Source: Candidatus Nanopelagicales bacterium (GTDB lineage Bacteria > Actinomycetota > Actinomycetes > S36-B12 > GCA-2699445). Taken from it: DNA of 53,276 nt. The stretch's first letter is position 1. Every line of letters begins with the position of its first letter. A program made the position numbers and the translations under genes. Below are positions 53,200 to 53,276 of the stretch, piece after piece. The DNA is taken from positions 1-53,276 of the forward strand of contig JAUYJT010000068.1 in assembly GCA_030700225.1 (NCBI GenBank), given 5' to 3'. The notes under the pieces are model-generated. The model was not told the DNA's origin and searched no databases. It saw nothing but the letters and a program-made list of their open reading frames with translations.

Positions 53200-53276
53200 T
53201 GGTGTTGGTTCTTCGCCTCTTGACCCGGCAGCCGGGTCGAGGGTTTTCGCCGCGCCTGTGGCCGACGCGTCGAGCC
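53192..53276 (+). CDS. 5' end of a probable DUF222/HNH (13E12-type) gene
   Basis: The visible 28 codons begin MFDGVGSSPLDPAAGSRVFA, followed by Ala-rich residues. MFD/E-G-type starts and an SOS box over the start codon are typical of 13E12/DUF222 genes in Actinobacteria, several of which are LexA-controlled in M. tuberculosis. The body lies outside the window, so the family call rests on the start and the regulatory site. It mirrors the outward gene at 1-1286. Confidence 0.5.
   Translation, partial: MFDGVGSSPLDPAAGSRVFAAPVADASS

Overview
The window is high-GC chromosomal DNA of an actinobacterium. It carries both ends of mycothiol biosynthesis (mshA, mshD), an IdeR/DtxR-type iron regulator, SenX3-RegX3, CarD, an atypical GlnR, glucosyl-3-phosphoglycerate synthase, a CysO-type sulfur carrier and many actinobacterial DUF families (DUF2530, DUF3027, DUF3263, DUF2516, DUF4395, DUF5709, DUF222). 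Gene order resembles several mycobacterial blocks but is mixed, and I cannot name a genus.

Layout. 1-1870: 5' part of an outward-running DUF222/HNH (13E12-type) gene, then a gene-poor stretch with two DnaA-box-like 9-mers and short repeats. 1870-7831 (minus): an SDR, two small membrane proteins, serC, citA, pdxH, and a ribbon-helix-helix/ParA pair. 7942-10008 (plus): an iron regulator, a DUF3027 protein and a lipoprotein. 10058-13922 (minus): cold-shock protein, gpmA, YbjN protein, mshA, phoU. 14054-21162 (plus): senX3-regX3, carD, a PIN/TRAM protein, ispD, ispF, cysS, rlmB. 21312-30012 is the most accessory-looking part: a secreted protein and a membrane-anchored partner resembling a WxL/WxL-interacting arrangement, a 97-bp palindromic repeat, tRNA-Thr, a delta-60 repeat lipoprotein, an Eco29kI-like restriction-modification pair with a Vsr nuclease, a ClC channel and a CPBP protease. 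30138-35483: DUF3263, gpgS, thrC, a CysO-like carrier with an unusual tail, DUF5709, and groEL behind tandem CIRCE operators. 35614-41557: a second copy of the 97-bp repeat, DUF2516, a Lys/Ala-rich protein, an RsiG-like c-di-GMP-binding protein divergent from a DUF4388 protein, ygfZ, a Fur-family regulator, nitrobindin with a small membrane ORF, DUF4395 and a thioredoxin. 41651-53092: glnR, mshD, a polyphosphate/phosphate block (ppk, CYTH-CHAD, mutT1, pstSCAB with a PHO box), a Dabb protein and an LppX/LprAFG-like lipoprotein. 53192-end: start of a second outward-running gene with a near-perfect SOS box across its start codon.

How it fits together. SenX3-RegX3, PhoU, Ppk, the CYTH-CHAD protein, MutT1 and PstSCAB form a phosphate-sensing, uptake and polyphosphate set in one 40-kb stretch. 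Mycothiol synthesis, iron/zinc regulators, nitrobindin and the thioredoxin form a redox/metal set. The most unusual observations are the duplicated 97-bp inverted-repeat element, the RsiG-like protein with two E-S-R-Q-D-type motifs, the two-gene secreted module, mutually exclusive hairpins at the methylase-endonuclease junction, a SenX3 without membrane segments, and the GG-Ala-Gln tail on the CysO homologue. Both window ends lie inside outward-running genes of apparently the same repetitive family, which suggests contig edges.
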